From Ichthyocystis sparus (lineage in GTDB: Bacteria; Pseudomonadota; Gammaproteobacteria; Burkholderiales; 2013Ark19i): 64,000 bases of DNA. The notes under the pieces are model-generated. The model saw only the letters and a program-made list of their open reading frames with translations, was not told the origin of the DNA and did not search any database. Location of the stretch: assembly GCF_900078755.1 (NCBI RefSeq), contig NZ_FKIH01000005.1, one strand, 5' to 3'. The position numbers and the translations under genes were made by a program. Positions 18,453 to 28,057 of the stretch are shown piece after piece. The stretch's first letter is position 1. The number at the start of each line of letters is the position of its first letter.

Positions 18453-20189
18453 TTAACGAACAACTGGTGGCATGATATCAGTACAAACACCCAATGCCAC
18501 CTCGGCAGCCATGCCAACTGATTCACATAATGTAGGATGGGGGTGAATGGTACGAGCTAAATCAATTGCCTCAGCACCCATTTCAATTGCCAAACACAAT
18601 TCTCCCAACAAATCCCCAGCATGCACACCTACTATCCCTGCTCCTATAAGGCGCTTTGTTTTTTTATCAAAAATCAACTTGGTCAAACCATCAGTACGAT
18701 GCTGGGAAATAGCTCTACCGGAAACAGCCCAAGGGAAGGAAGCAACGTCAACCTCACGCCCTTCCTCACGACAACGAATCTCATTAACTCCAACCCAAGC
18801 TATTTCAGGATCAGTATAGGCAACTGACGGAATCTGATAGGCATCAAAAGAAATAGCATGTCCAACAATAGACTCAGCAGCAACATGTCCTTGGTGAGTA
18901 GATTTGTGAGCCAACATGGGGTCGCCAATTACATCACCAATAGCATAAATATGATTATAGTTCGTACGCATTTGGTCATCTACTACTACATGCCCTCTAC
19001 TGTCACACACCAACCCGGGCAAATTCAAAAAATCAGTAGATACTCTGCGACCAACGCAAACTAAAACAACATCGTATGAGTTGGAAAAAGTGCCACTGGA
19101 ACCTTCAAAAAAAACAGACAAACCACCTTCGTTAAGTACCTTTACTGCAGTAACCTTAGTATTGAGAAACACATCCTTAAAGCGAGGCTGATTAGTACGC
19201 AACCAAACATTTCGCAAATCAACATCAATGCCAAATAGTAGATTATTTTGTGACTCTACGATTGAAACACTAGAACCTAGTGCACTGTAAACAGTGGCCA
19301 TCTCTAATCCAATAACACCACCTCCTATGATTAACAATCGAGCAGGAATACTAGAAAGAGACAAAGCATCTGTAGAATACCAAATACGCGGATCTGGGGG
19401 CAAGAATGACAAAGCTACCGGCTCAGAGCCAGTAGCAATAACAGCGGTTTTAAAAGCGTGCCTAATAGAACCTTCGTCCTGTTGAATAATAACGTGATTC
19501 AGACCATCAAATTTAGCATCGCCCTGAATAAAGGTAACTTTACGCGCCAACGCCATTCTATGCAGACCCTGCGTAAGTTTAGAGACAACACCATCCTTCC
19601 AAGCTCTTAATTTGGCCAAATCAATGGAGGGCTCACCCCAAGAAACTCCGAAAATATTGGCATCTTTAGCCTCCTCCAAACACCGAGCAACATGCAATAA
19701 AGCCTTCGATGGAATACAGCCAACATTTAGACACACACCTCCCAATGTGGAGCGCCTATCAACCAGCAAAACACGTTTTCCCTCATCAGCTGCACGAAAA
19801 GCAGCAGCGTATCCGCCTGGCCCAGCACCTACAACCAATAAATCAAAAACATTGTCATCATCACTAGAAATTGCGATATGCCCACCGGTATCAGGTGCAA
19901 TAACCGAATCATCTTTAATGTTTGAATTACTGACACCACAGCCACTTTTATCAACAAGCATAATCGCCATAGTTTGGCCTACAGAAACCTTATCACCAAC
20001 AGCAACCAACAGTTTATCTATAGCTCCAGAATACGGAGACGGTATTTCGACAGCAGCCTTATCTAACTCTACAATAAAGAGAGTATCACCGACATCTACT
20101 GTGTCTCCAACGTTTACCAAGCATTCAATAACACCAGCAGTAGATGCCCCGCTAAGGTCAGGAACTACAATCTCGGTGGATTCCCTCAT
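18453..20189 (-). CDS. lpdA: Dihydrolipoyl dehydrogenase with N-terminal lipoyl domain (PDH E3)
   Basis: The flavin E3 that re-oxidises dihydrolipoyl groups of the dehydrogenase complexes using NAD. It carries its own lipoyl domain (residues 1-80, Lys44 in ELDKAAVE), a linker, then FAD binding (VVGAGPGGYAAA near 119-130), the redox disulfide GGVCLNVGCIPSK (Cys153/Cys158), the NAD site IIGGGVIGLEMA and the C-terminal HPHPTLCE catalytic His-Glu. E3s with a lipoyl domain are typical of Neisseria, Ralstonia and other betaproteobacterial PDH complexes. The lipoyl domain here may compensate for the single domain on AceF (inference). It starts the minus-strand run ending in sua5. Confidence 0.96.
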   Translation of the reverse strand: MRESTEIVVPDLSGASTAGVIECLVNVGDTVDVGDTLFIVELDKAAVEIPSPYSGAIDKLLVAVGDKVSVGQTMAIMLVDKSGCGVSNSNIKDDSVIAPDTGGHIAISSDDDNVFDLLVVGAGPGGYAAAFRAADEGKRVLLVDRRSTLGGVCLNVGCIPSKALLHVARCLEEAKDANIFGVSWGEPSIDLAKLRAWKDGVVSKLTQGLHRMALARKVTFIQGDAKFDGLNHVIIQQDEGSIRHAFKTAVIATGSEPVALSFLPPDPRIWYSTDALSLSSIPARLLIIGGGVIGLEMATVYSALGSSVSIVESQNNLLFGIDVDLRNVWLRTNQPRFKDVFLNTKVTAVKVLNEGGLSVFFEGSSGTFSNSYDVVLVCVGRRVSTDFLNLPGLVCDSRGHVVVDDQMRTNYNHIYAIGDVIGDPMLAHKSTHQGHVAAESIVGHAISFDAYQIPSVAYTDPEIAWVGVNEIRCREEGREVDVASFPWAVSGRAISQHRTDGLTKLIFDKKTKRLIGAGIVGVHAGDLLGELCLAIEMGAEAIDLARTIHPHPTLCESVGMAAEVALGVCTDIMPPVVR

Positions 20190-20282
20190 AAGAACCTCAT
20201 AATATTACTCAACTTAAAAAAATGTTTTCCCGAACGGCTTTCTCTTATTGATAAAGAACAAAACTTCATTATCATCAGGATA

Positions 20283-20312
20283 GTGGCCGCAAAGAGATAT
20301 AATATCGGCCAC
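20283..20312 (+). promoter_or_regulatory. Rnf operon promoter with an inverted repeat bracketing the -10
   Basis: A perfect TATAAT lies at 20298-20303, about 40 bases before rnfA. It is enclosed by a perfect seven-base inverted repeat, GTGGCCG (20283-20289) and CGGCCAC (20306-20312), with a 16-base spacer. No good -35 hexamer is seen. The geometry suggests an operator for a dimeric regulator that would cover the -10, or an activator-dependent promoter. The regulator is unknown. Confidence 0.5.
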
Positions 20313-20343
20313 ACAATCAGTAACAACGTGCTAAGGAAAATAT

Positions 20344-20928
20344 GTGCCACATAATTTATCACTTCTAATAACTACTGTCTTGGTAAACAACGTTATCCTA
20401 AGCCAAATACTGGGCCTATGTCCGTTCTTAGGACTATCAAGGAAGTGGGATAGTGCCATAGGAATGGGGGCAGCAACCAGTTTTGTCCTAACAATAGGGT
20501 GCGGTACCTCCTACATGATAGATCGTTATATCCTTATTCCACATCATGTGGAATTTTTGCGCATCCTGTCGTTCATAGTAGTAATTGCAGGGATAGTACA
20601 GTTAACAGAAAGAATAATACAGGCAGTTAGTCCTCTGCTGTATAGGGTCTTGGGAATATATCTGCCACTAATTACAACAAACTGTGCTGTCCTTGGTATT
20701 CCACTAATAAATAGTGGAATGAAGCATAACTTATCTGAATCTCTAATTTTTGGATTTGGCAATGCCATAGGATTTACCTTGGTACTAATTCTTTTTAGTA
20801 GCATAAGAGAAAGGTTGGGAGCAGCTGATGTACCGGTAATTTTTCGCGGCAATGCCATAGCACTTATGACTGCTGGACTAATGGGAGTTGCATTTAGCGG
20901 ATTTAATGGATTGGTAAAGCTATCATGA
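20344..20928 (+). CDS. rnfA: Electron transport complex subunit RnfA
   Basis: An integral membrane subunit of the Rnf complex, which couples electron flow between ferredoxin and NAD to ion movement across the inner membrane (as Rsx it can also reduce SoxR). The 194-residue sequence has six hydrophobic segments and the family motifs VNNVILSQILGLCPFLGLS and LPLITTNCAVLG. The start is GTG with AAGGA upstream. It opens rnfABCDGE-nth and overlaps rnfB by ATGA. Confidence 0.95.
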   Translation: MPHNLSLLITTVLVNNVILSQILGLCPFLGLSRKWDSAIGMGAATSFVLTIGCGTSYMIDRYILIPHHVEFLRILSFIVVIAGIVQLTERIIQAVSPLLYRVLGIYLPLITTNCAVLGIPLINSGMKHNLSESLIFGFGNAIGFTLVLILFSSIRERLGAADVPVIFRGNAIALMTAGLMGVAFSGFNGLVKLS

Positions 20929-21482
20929 CCATTATCACTCCGGTTGTAATAATGGCTGGAATAGTAGGATGCATAGCAATATTGCTAAGCGTTATTCAAG
21001 AAATTGTAAAGAAAAAAGAGACTTCCATAGTCGATGAAATAGACGCAATCTTGCCACAAACTCAATGCGGTCAATGTGGATACCCAGGATGCCGTCCATA
21101 CGCAGAAGCCATTGCTGCTGGAAAAGCAGAAATAAATCAATGCCCCCCAGGCGGAGATGATTGCATTAAGAAACTAGCTGAATTACTCAACCGTGATGTT
21201 AAGGAGCTCGATGAATCCCACGGCAAAGCCAAACCTAAATCAGTTGCTATCATAGACGAATCCATATGTATTGGCTGCACACTTTGCATTCAAGCATGTC
21301 CGGTTGATGCCATAATAGGAGCAGCAAAACAGAACCATACAGTTGTCAGGGAATATTGCACCGGTTGCGAATTGTGCATTAATCCATGTCCAGTTGATTG
21401 CATAGAAATGGTTTCAATACAAGAAAACCTAGGACAGTGGAAACGCAAGTACCCGGTTATACCGGTACACCTGAGGAGATAA
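20925..21482 (+). CDS. rnfB: Electron transport complex subunit RnfB (iron-sulfur)
   Basis: The ferredoxin-like subunit of Rnf. One N-terminal membrane anchor (residues 5-25) is followed by the QTQCGQCGYPGCRPYAEAI cluster domain and two 4Fe-4S ferredoxin motifs, CIGCTLCIQACPVD and CTGCELCINPCPVDC. At 185 residues it is the usual proteobacterial size. It overlaps rnfA by four bases, and rnfC starts five bases after its stop. Confidence 0.96.
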   Translation: MTIITPVVIMAGIVGCIAILLSVIQEIVKKKETSIVDEIDAILPQTQCGQCGYPGCRPYAEAIAAGKAEINQCPPGGDDCIKKLAELLNRDVKELDESHGKAKPKSVAIIDESICIGCTLCIQACPVDAIIGAAKQNHTVVREYCTGCELCINPCPVDCIEMVSIQENLGQWKRKYPVIPVHLRR

Positions 21483-21486
21483 GCGA

Positions 21487-23010
21487 GTGAAACCACCGTT
21501 CGACTTTTTTGGGGGACTATTTTTCCAGGATAATAATAAGCATAAATCCAGTAATGATCCTATTGCTACACTACCTATACCCAAAACCCTGGTAATACCT
21601 CTTCAGCAGCATGCAGGAAGCCCGTGCAGACCAACAGTAGAAGTAGGCAAACATGTAAAACGTGATGAGATAATAGGATATTCAGGGCAGGATATATCAG
21701 TAGGCGTACACGCCAGCACATCAGGGACTATAAAGTCAATACAAAACAGTCCTATAGCACATCCATCTGGCATAAAACACATATGCATGGTGCTAGATAG
21801 CGATGGTCTAGACGAAGGAGCGCCCCCTACTCCTTTGGACTGGGAAAAATATTCACTTAATGAAGTACTTCTTCACCTTCAGCGCATGGGGATAGCAGGA
21901 CTAGGAGGTGGAGCCTTCCCATCCCACGTTAAAATGAAGAGTAAAATACACACTCTAGTAATAAACTGCGCTGAGTGTGAGCCGTACATCACCTGCGACG
22001 ATATTCTAACTAGGGAGGAGGCAATTGGAATTTTAGAAGGTGCCGATATAGTACATAGGCTTCTAAACTCAAAAACACTTCTATTAGGAATAGAAGACAA
22101 TAAACCAGAGGCCCTAGACGCTTTAAAGAAAGCCAAACTGCAATTATCTTCTCCTGTTGAAATCATTGTCACACCTACAAAATATCCTACTGGTGCTGCT
22201 AAACAATTAATTAAGTGTCTAACCAATGTAGAAATTCCACATGGAAAACATACCACTGAATATGGCTTTCAGTGCTTCAATGTTGCCACTCTACTAGCTA
22301 TACGTAATGCCTTAGTAGATGGTACAGCACTTACGGAGCGTATAGTTACAATCTCAGGAAATGTATCCCAGGGTAAAAATTACAGGGTTCGCCTCGGCAC
22401 TACAATAAGAGATCTACTGTTGCATCATAACGACAAATTGAATTGTCAAAACGTCATAATCGGTGGTCCGCTCATGGGATTTTATGTAGACGACTTAGAT
22501 AGCGCCGTTATAAAATCAACGAACTGCATTCTAATTCCGCATAGTAGTTGGAATGATGTTCCAGAGGAAATGCCGTGCATACGCTGTGGGGCGTGCGCAC
22601 CAGTTTGTCCGGCAAAATTACAGCCTCACGAACTATATTGGTTCGCACGAGGACATCAGTTGGAAAAAGCACAGGATTATAATCTTTTTGATTGCATAGA
22701 GTGTGGTTGCTGTAGCTACGTTTGCCCTAGTCATATTCCACTTGTACAATACTACCAATATGCTAAGGATGAAATACGCTCTCAACAAGTTGAAAAAAAT
22801 TTGGCGCAAGAAGCCAAAATTCGGTTTGAATTTCGCGAAGAGCGTAAGAAACGTTATGAGGAAGAAAGAGTTAAACGTATATCAGAACAAAACAGGGAAC
22901 GTGCACAAATGTCTGATGAAGAGAAAAGAGCTGTTATCATGGCTGCTGTTAAAAAGAAGGAAGAAAAAATGGCCGCTCGTGAAAAATCTCCACCAACAAA
23001 TTCTTCTTAG
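21487..23010 (+). CDS. rnfC: Electron transport complex subunit RnfC
   Basis: The peripheral NADH/flavin- and iron-sulfur-binding subunit of Rnf. A barrel-sandwich N-domain (VEVGKHVKRDEIIGYSG) precedes the Rossmann part (GIAGLGGGAFPSHVK, NCAECEPYITCDD) and two 4Fe-4S motifs, CIRCGACAPVCPAKLQP and CIECGCCSYVCPSHIPL. The C-terminal 70 residues are a Lys/Glu-rich helix, shorter than the long repeat tail of E. coli RsxC. The start is GTG, with GAGGAG upstream. Confidence 0.95.
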   Translation: MKPPFDFFGGLFFQDNNKHKSSNDPIATLPIPKTLVIPLQQHAGSPCRPTVEVGKHVKRDEIIGYSGQDISVGVHASTSGTIKSIQNSPIAHPSGIKHICMVLDSDGLDEGAPPTPLDWEKYSLNEVLLHLQRMGIAGLGGGAFPSHVKMKSKIHTLVINCAECEPYITCDDILTREEAIGILEGADIVHRLLNSKTLLLGIEDNKPEALDALKKAKLQLSSPVEIIVTPTKYPTGAAKQLIKCLTNVEIPHGKHTTEYGFQCFNVATLLAIRNALVDGTALTERIVTISGNVSQGKNYRVRLGTTIRDLLLHHNDKLNCQNVIIGGPLMGFYVDDLDSAVIKSTNCILIPHSSWNDVPEEMPCIRCGACAPVCPAKLQPHELYWFARGHQLEKAQDYNLFDCIECGCCSYVCPSHIPLVQYYQYAKDEIRSQQVEKNLAQEAKIRFEFREERKKRYEEERVKRISEQNRERAQMSDEEKRAVIMAAVKKKEEKMAAREKSPPTNSS

Positions 23011-23021
23011 TACAAGCACAT

Positions 23022-24026
23022 ATGTTTCCCCCGTTTATTAGGACTGATAGATCTGTACGCAGCGTGATGGCAAGTGTGCTTCTTGCTCTGTTACCAAGTG
23101 TGGCTGTGTACTTTTTCCTATTCGGACCCCCTATAATAATAAGCTTAGGAATATGCACAGTAAGCTGTTTACTAGCTGAGTGGGTCAGCTTGCTGCTAAG
23201 AAAAAAAACCGTGATTATGTTCCCCAGTGACGGATCTGCTGTAGTTACTGCGTGGCTAATTGCACTTTCGTTTCCTCCAATATCGCCTTGGTGGATGTTG
23301 GTTATAGCTAGCATTACAGCTATAGCCATCACAAAGCATTTGTACGGAGGATTAGGCAACAATATATTTAATCCTGCCATGATGGCATATGCCATATGCT
23401 TGCTGTGCTATCCACAATTTATGACTAAATGGGTTGCTGTTCAAGCAAAGTTATCCTGGTCAGAGGCTTGGTCGCTTATTGTTCAACAAAAATTAAACTT
23501 TTCCGGCCTAACTCAAGGTACTGTGTTGGACACTGTAAGAACTGGTCTGACCTCAAAAATGATGACCCTTAAACAAATTAAGGATCTATCACCGCAAAAT
23601 TTCGGTCAATGGGGGTCTCCTGGGTATGAGTGGGTATCAGCATCATATTGTGTGGGGGGAGTACTCCTTTGGTATCTTCGTATTATCACTTGGCATATGC
23701 CAATACCTTTCATATTTACTTTATCTGTGTTGAGTCTTACAGGACATATAGTTGATCCTAATCGTTTTGTAGGAATTATACCTGAGCTTTTGTCAGGTGG
23801 AACTATGTTAGCAGCTTGGTTCATAATTACGGACCCAGTATCTGGAGCTACTACAACTCGTGGAAAAGTTATATTCTCTGTAGGCATAGCATTACTTACA
23901 TTTATCATAAGACATTTAGGGGGTTATCCAGATGGCATTGCATTTGCGGTAATTTTGCTTAATTCATGCGTGCCTGTTATAGACAGGTACACACAGCCTG
24001 CTGTTTTCGGTAGGGGGAAAAAATGA
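23022..24026 (+). CDS. rnfD: Electron transport complex subunit RnfD
   Basis: A polytopic membrane flavoprotein of Rnf with about nine hydrophobic segments and 334 residues. The covalent FMN site is seen in DPVSGATTTRGK, followed by the conserved GGYPDGIAFAVILLN near the C-terminus. GGLGNNIFNPAM is another family landmark. It shares an ATGA overlap with rnfG. This is the expected ion-channel partner of RnfA and RnfE. Confidence 0.95.
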   Translation: MFPPFIRTDRSVRSVMASVLLALLPSVAVYFFLFGPPIIISLGICTVSCLLAEWVSLLLRKKTVIMFPSDGSAVVTAWLIALSFPPISPWWMLVIASITAIAITKHLYGGLGNNIFNPAMMAYAICLLCYPQFMTKWVAVQAKLSWSEAWSLIVQQKLNFSGLTQGTVLDTVRTGLTSKMMTLKQIKDLSPQNFGQWGSPGYEWVSASYCVGGVLLWYLRIITWHMPIPFIFTLSVLSLTGHIVDPNRFVGIIPELLSGGTMLAAWFIITDPVSGATTTRGKVIFSVGIALLTFIIRHLGGYPDGIAFAVILLNSCVPVIDRYTQPAVFGRGKK

Positions 24027-24661
24027 GCAAAATTCGTACCCTAGTAACTACCATAACCACAATGACAAGCTTTGGTGCCATATTCACTCTAATAATGTCC
24101 AGTGTATATTATTGGTCTGCACCAAAAATAGAACTTAATAAGCAACAAGTAACACGATCACTACTTCGTGATTTGATGCAAGGCATTACAAGTGACAATG
24201 ATCCCATTAAAAATGCCTATCAAAGTCCTCCGATACAGGAGTTGGGAATGAAAAATCCTCAAATGATTTACCCGGTTTTTCTAAAAAAAAAACCACATGC
24301 AGTAATCTTTTCAATTTGCGCACCTGATGGTTACGGTGGTCCGATATATGCAATGCTAGCTGTAGATTATGAAGGCAAAGTTCTTGGCATCCGTGTATTA
24401 TCACACAAAGAAACACCGGGCCTAGGTGATTATATAGATGGACAGCACGGCGCTTTTTCTTATCAATGGCTCCGTCAGTTTCGGAAAAAACAGTTTTCTT
24501 TAGATTCAAATAAAGAGTGGGCGGTAAAGAAAGATGGTGGAGTATTCACCTACATGACTGGGGCTACCATAAGCCCGCGTGCACTTATAAAGGCAGTCTC
24601 CAAAGCTCTTGAATACTATGTTAAGCATCGCAACAAATTTTATCCTAAGGAAAAAAAATAG
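24023..24661 (+). CDS. rnfG: Electron transport complex subunit RnfG
   Basis: A single-span membrane protein with a periplasmic FMN domain. One N-terminal hydrophobic segment (residues 10-32) is followed by the FMN-binding fold, with HKETPGLGDYID and the flavinylation motif TGATISP near residue 178, where FMN is attached to Thr. At 212 residues it is normal for the family. Attachment needs the ApbE flavin transferase, which is not in this window. Confidence 0.95.
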   Translation: MSKIRTLVTTITTMTSFGAIFTLIMSSVYYWSAPKIELNKQQVTRSLLRDLMQGITSDNDPIKNAYQSPPIQELGMKNPQMIYPVFLKKKPHAVIFSICAPDGYGGPIYAMLAVDYEGKVLGIRVLSHKETPGLGDYIDGQHGAFSYQWLRQFRKKQFSLDSNKEWAVKKDGGVFTYMTGATISPRALIKAVSKALEYYVKHRNKFYPKEKK

Positions 24662-24662
24662 T

Positions 24663-25304
24663 ATGGATAGGGAGCCTGGGTTTTCAGAAATAGCCTACAA
24701 GGGAATTTGGGAGAATAACCCGGCCATTGTACAGTTATTAGGGATGTGCCCCCTTCTAGCTGTATCAACATCTGTTGTCAATGGGGCAAGCCTTGGTATT
24801 GCAACGGTGGTTGTAATGACCATAGCCAGCGGTGCTGTTTCAGCATTACGTGGACTAATACCTAAAAATATGCGTTTACCATTATTTATGCTAATAGTTG
24901 CCTCATTAGTAACCGCCGTTGATCTAACTTGGAATGCTTATTTTCACCATATATATGGAATAATTGGAATTTACGTACCATTAATTGTAACTAACTGCAT
25001 TGTTCTAGCTAGAATAGAGAGCTTCGCGTACAAACACTCATTTTTTCGTGGTGCTTTTGACGGTTTCATGATGGGGATAGGAGGAGCTATTGGTCTTACT
25101 ATCCTTGGTGGTTTAAGGGAAATCATTGGTAGCGGTACTGTAGGACAGGGCATAGAGTGGATCATACCTGGTTGGAGTCCCATATACGTTTTACCTGTGG
25201 GATACCGGGGACTGATATTGGCTAAAACGCCGGCAGGTGCTTTTATAGGTTTAAGCTTTATGATAGCCTTTTACCAATGGCTTCGCGGGGTCCGCGATGA
25301 GTGA
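24663..25304 (+). CDS. rnfE: Electron transport complex subunit RnfE
   Basis: A polytopic membrane subunit homologous to RnfA. NPAIVQLLGMCPLLAVSTSV and IGIYVPLIVTNCIVLAR are diagnostic, and six hydrophobic stretches are visible. The ATG at 24663 begins right after the rnfG stop and gives a 213-residue protein; an upstream in-frame ATG at 24609 lies inside rnfG. The 3' end overlaps nth by eight bases. Confidence 0.94.
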   Translation: MDREPGFSEIAYKGIWENNPAIVQLLGMCPLLAVSTSVVNGASLGIATVVVMTIASGAVSALRGLIPKNMRLPLFMLIVASLVTAVDLTWNAYFHHIYGIIGIYVPLIVTNCIVLARIESFAYKHSFFRGAFDGFMMGIGGAIGLTILGGLREIIGSGTVGQGIEWIIPGWSPIYVLPVGYRGLILAKTPAGAFIGLSFMIAFYQWLRGVRDE

Positions 25305-25932
25305 TGAGGAGCGCGCAGAGATTTTTGAGCGCTTTAAGAAGGATAGGCCTGAACCGACTACGGAACTGGTGTATGAGGGCGGGTATCAGCTTCTGGTTGC
25401 TGTTATTTTGTCTGCGCAGGCTACTGATAAAAGTGTAAATAATGTAACTGCAAACTTGTTTAAGGTTGCTCCATCCCCGCATAGCATGGTGGCTATGGGT
25501 AAAGAGAAGCTATCAGAGTTTATACGGACCGTAGGACTATATAGAAATAAGGCCAGCAACATAATTAGAGCTTCTGAAAAACTCATAAAAGACCATGGGG
25601 GAGACGTTCCGAGTTCATATGATGAACTGGTTGCGTTGCCTGGAGTGGGAAGAAAAACAGCACAGGTCGTACTGAACACACTTTTTAACCATCCGGTAAT
25701 CGCGGTTGATACCCATGTGTTCAGGGTTTCCAATCGTACTGGAATAGCCAGCAGCAAGAACGTTGCTGATATGGATAAGAAGATTAACAAAGCAGTTCCG
25801 ATAAAGTATAAAAAGTACGCTCACCATTGGCTTATACTTCACGGTAGGTACACATGTAGATCACAAAAACCACTATGCGGAAGGTGCATAATAATGGACC
25901 TATGTGAATATCAAAATAAAAATCTGGACTAA
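25297..25932 (+). CDS. nth: Endonuclease III
   Basis: A DNA glycosylase/AP lyase removing oxidised pyrimidines. Residues match E. coli Nth position for position: Lys120 in PGVGRKTA of the helix-hairpin-helix, Asp138 in VDTHVFRV, and the 4Fe-4S cysteines 187, 194, 197 and 203 (C-x6-C-x2-C-x5-C). It starts inside the end of rnfE, preserving the rsx-nth order known from E. coli and many proteobacteria. Confidence 0.97.
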   Translation: MSDEERAEIFERFKKDRPEPTTELVYEGGYQLLVAVILSAQATDKSVNNVTANLFKVAPSPHSMVAMGKEKLSEFIRTVGLYRNKASNIIRASEKLIKDHGGDVPSSYDELVALPGVGRKTAQVVLNTLFNHPVIAVDTHVFRVSNRTGIASSKNVADMDKKINKAVPIKYKKYAHHWLILHGRYTCRSQKPLCGRCIIMDLCEYQNKNLD

Positions 25933-25977
25933 TATTATGAATGTAAAAACTTACTTGGTATGTATTATGGTGTGCCT

Positions 25978-26739
25978 ATGCTAATCGTTCTATCAACATC
26001 TAAAACACTCAACACTGCATGTTACTTGGGCGAGAGATGGACGCTACCAAGGCACCTAGATTCATCTGCTAAATTAGCAAAAATGATATCGTCCCTCTCC
26101 TTTGTCCAGCTACAAAACACCATGTCACTATCTGACAAACTGACGGAACTCAACTACAAGCGTTACCAGGAGTGGAGTTCTGACCACCTGCCTGAAAACT
26201 CCCAGCCTGCTATTTTTACCTATAGTGGTGAGGTATACGAGGGGCTTAATATACAAAGCATCCCCGAGAAAAACTATGCTTGGCTGCAAAAACATGTACG
26301 ATTATTGTCGGGTCTGTATGGAGTATTAAGGCCATTGGATAGAATACAGCCATACCGCTTGGAGATGAAGACACAATTCAGACAAGAACCAAATGAGCTA
26401 TATAGCTTTTGGGAAAAGCTAGTACGGGATGATATTAATGAAGATCTAGTAGATATAGCATCGGATATTATTATTAACCTTGCATCTGAGGAGTATTCTC
26501 GTGTAACTCGTTTAGTTAAGGCAAAGATTATTCAGCCAATTTTTCAGGACTGGTCTAAGGGATCTTACAAGGTAATAAGCTTTTATGCTAAAAAAGCTCG
26601 TGGCATGATGGTAAATTATGCGGCCATAAAACAAATAACCAATCATCTTGATTTACTATCATTTAATATCGGTGGGTACAATTTCTGTCCAGATAAATCT
26701 GATGATACGCGTTGGATTTTCCGCAGGCGTATTAAGTAA
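25978..26739 (+). CDS. yaaA: Peroxide stress protein YaaA (DUF328/UPF0246)
   Basis: A DNA-binding-fold protein reported to limit free iron and oxidative DNA damage during peroxide stress in E. coli. Hallmarks are MLIVLSTSKTL at the start, LSGLYGVLRPLDRIQPYRLEM in the middle, INLASEEY, and ISFYAKKARGMM near the end. The start at 25978 matches the family N-terminus; an in-frame ATG six codons upstream is possible. With bcp and nth it adds to the oxidative-defence set in the window. Confidence 0.93.
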   Translation: MLIVLSTSKTLNTACYLGERWTLPRHLDSSAKLAKMISSLSFVQLQNTMSLSDKLTELNYKRYQEWSSDHLPENSQPAIFTYSGEVYEGLNIQSIPEKNYAWLQKHVRLLSGLYGVLRPLDRIQPYRLEMKTQFRQEPNELYSFWEKLVRDDINEDLVDIASDIIINLASEEYSRVTRLVKAKIIQPIFQDWSKGSYKVISFYAKKARGMMVNYAAIKQITNHLDLLSFNIGGYNFCPDKSDDTRWIFRRRIK

Positions 26740-26763
26740 AACAAGAAACTCATAAGGAATTCT

Positions 26764-27903
26764 ATGATTACGGTGAATAGTGCTTTTGATTCGGGAGCTA
26801 TTGACATTATAGATGTGTCCGATCCTCTAAATATTAGACTCAATATCCGCCGTGATTTAGCTTCTGAGTTTCGTCAGTGGTTTTGCTTCCGTGTGACAGG
26901 AAAGTGCTCTCAGAAGTACGTAATTAGACTTTGTAATCATGGTGACACTAGCTACAAGGATGGATTCAACGACTATAATGCCTTTGTATCAACTGATTAT
27001 GAAAATTGGGAGAGAGTTCCTTGCCACATAGATGGAAGTAATTTTTGTATAACTTATACATCACCTACCAGCTTTTTCTACATAAGCTACTTTGAGCCGT
27101 ATACCTGGGAAAGGCACATAAGATTGCTGAGTGTTGCCAACAAATCTGGTATTGCACAAATCGAAACATGGGGAGTAAGCAAGGAGGGAAGGCCTATTGA
27201 CGCAGTAGTAATTAACTCATCACTCAATATGCAGAGAAAGGTATGGCTTATAGCTCGTCAACATCCGGGGGAAACCATGGCTGAATTCTTTATGGAGGGG
27301 TTCATTCACCGCCTGTTGGACACTACAGACAAAGTCTCTTCCGAGCTGAGGAAGTTATGTTCCTTTTACATGGTGCCCAACATGAACCCTGATGGCAGCG
27401 TACACGGCAACCTTCGCACCAATTGCTCTGGAAAAAATTTGAACCGAGAGTGGACAAACCCTAGCGCCGATGGCTCTCCTGAAGTTTTGTATGTACGTAA
27501 CCAAATGCATGAAATAGGTGTGGATTGCTTTTTTGATGTACATGGTGATGAATCTATACCTTATGTTTTTACTGATCCTTGCCTAGATAACTCTGTAGGT
27601 AAAAATGATGTGGAAAGAATGAGTAACGATGAACACCATCTATTATCAATGATTGAGAAGCACTGCAGAAATTTTCAATACAAGACTGGTTATGAACATT
27701 CACATTATACGGAAGAAGAGATTTTATCTATGGCAAGGGGATATGTGAGTAAGGTATTTTCTTGTCCATCTATAACTATAGAAATGCCCTTTAAGGACCA
27801 CACTCCTAATAAAAATCCCAAAACAGGGTGGAACGGATGTAGAAGTATTGAACTAGGTAAGGAGTGGGTAGATGGCTTACTTGCTTACTTTAAAGTAGGC
27901 TAA
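26764..27903 (+). CDS. M14 zinc carboxypeptidase, cytosolic carboxypeptidase-like
   Basis: A metallocarboxypeptidase with a beta-sandwich N-domain (about residues 1-125) typical of the cytosolic carboxypeptidase (CCP/Nna1) branch, then the M14 catalytic domain. Zinc ligands are His167 and Glu170 in RQHPGETM and His260 in FFDVHGDE; NPDG and NLNRE follow family pattern, and the catalytic Glu340 lies in TIEMPFKD. There is no signal peptide. Eukaryotic CCPs trim polyglutamate from tubulin, but bacterial relatives are common and their substrates are mostly unknown, so a host target is only a possibility. AAGGAAT precedes the ATG. Confidence 0.88.
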   Translation: MITVNSAFDSGAIDIIDVSDPLNIRLNIRRDLASEFRQWFCFRVTGKCSQKYVIRLCNHGDTSYKDGFNDYNAFVSTDYENWERVPCHIDGSNFCITYTSPTSFFYISYFEPYTWERHIRLLSVANKSGIAQIETWGVSKEGRPIDAVVINSSLNMQRKVWLIARQHPGETMAEFFMEGFIHRLLDTTDKVSSELRKLCSFYMVPNMNPDGSVHGNLRTNCSGKNLNREWTNPSADGSPEVLYVRNQMHEIGVDCFFDVHGDESIPYVFTDPCLDNSVGKNDVERMSNDEHHLLSMIEKHCRNFQYKTGYEHSHYTEEEILSMARGYVSKVFSCPSITIEMPFKDHTPNKNPKTGWNGCRSIELGKEWVDGLLAYFKVG

Positions 27904-28057
27904 ATTTTGGTAATATTACCCTGTGTAACAAAATCAGCGTATACGTAAATTAGTTTGTTACATAAACTGGTTACTAATGGGTTACTACAAAGTTGGTCCA
28001 TAATTGAGGCATATGTCACTATACATAATTAGTGGCAATCTTTGTAGAGAGAAATTT

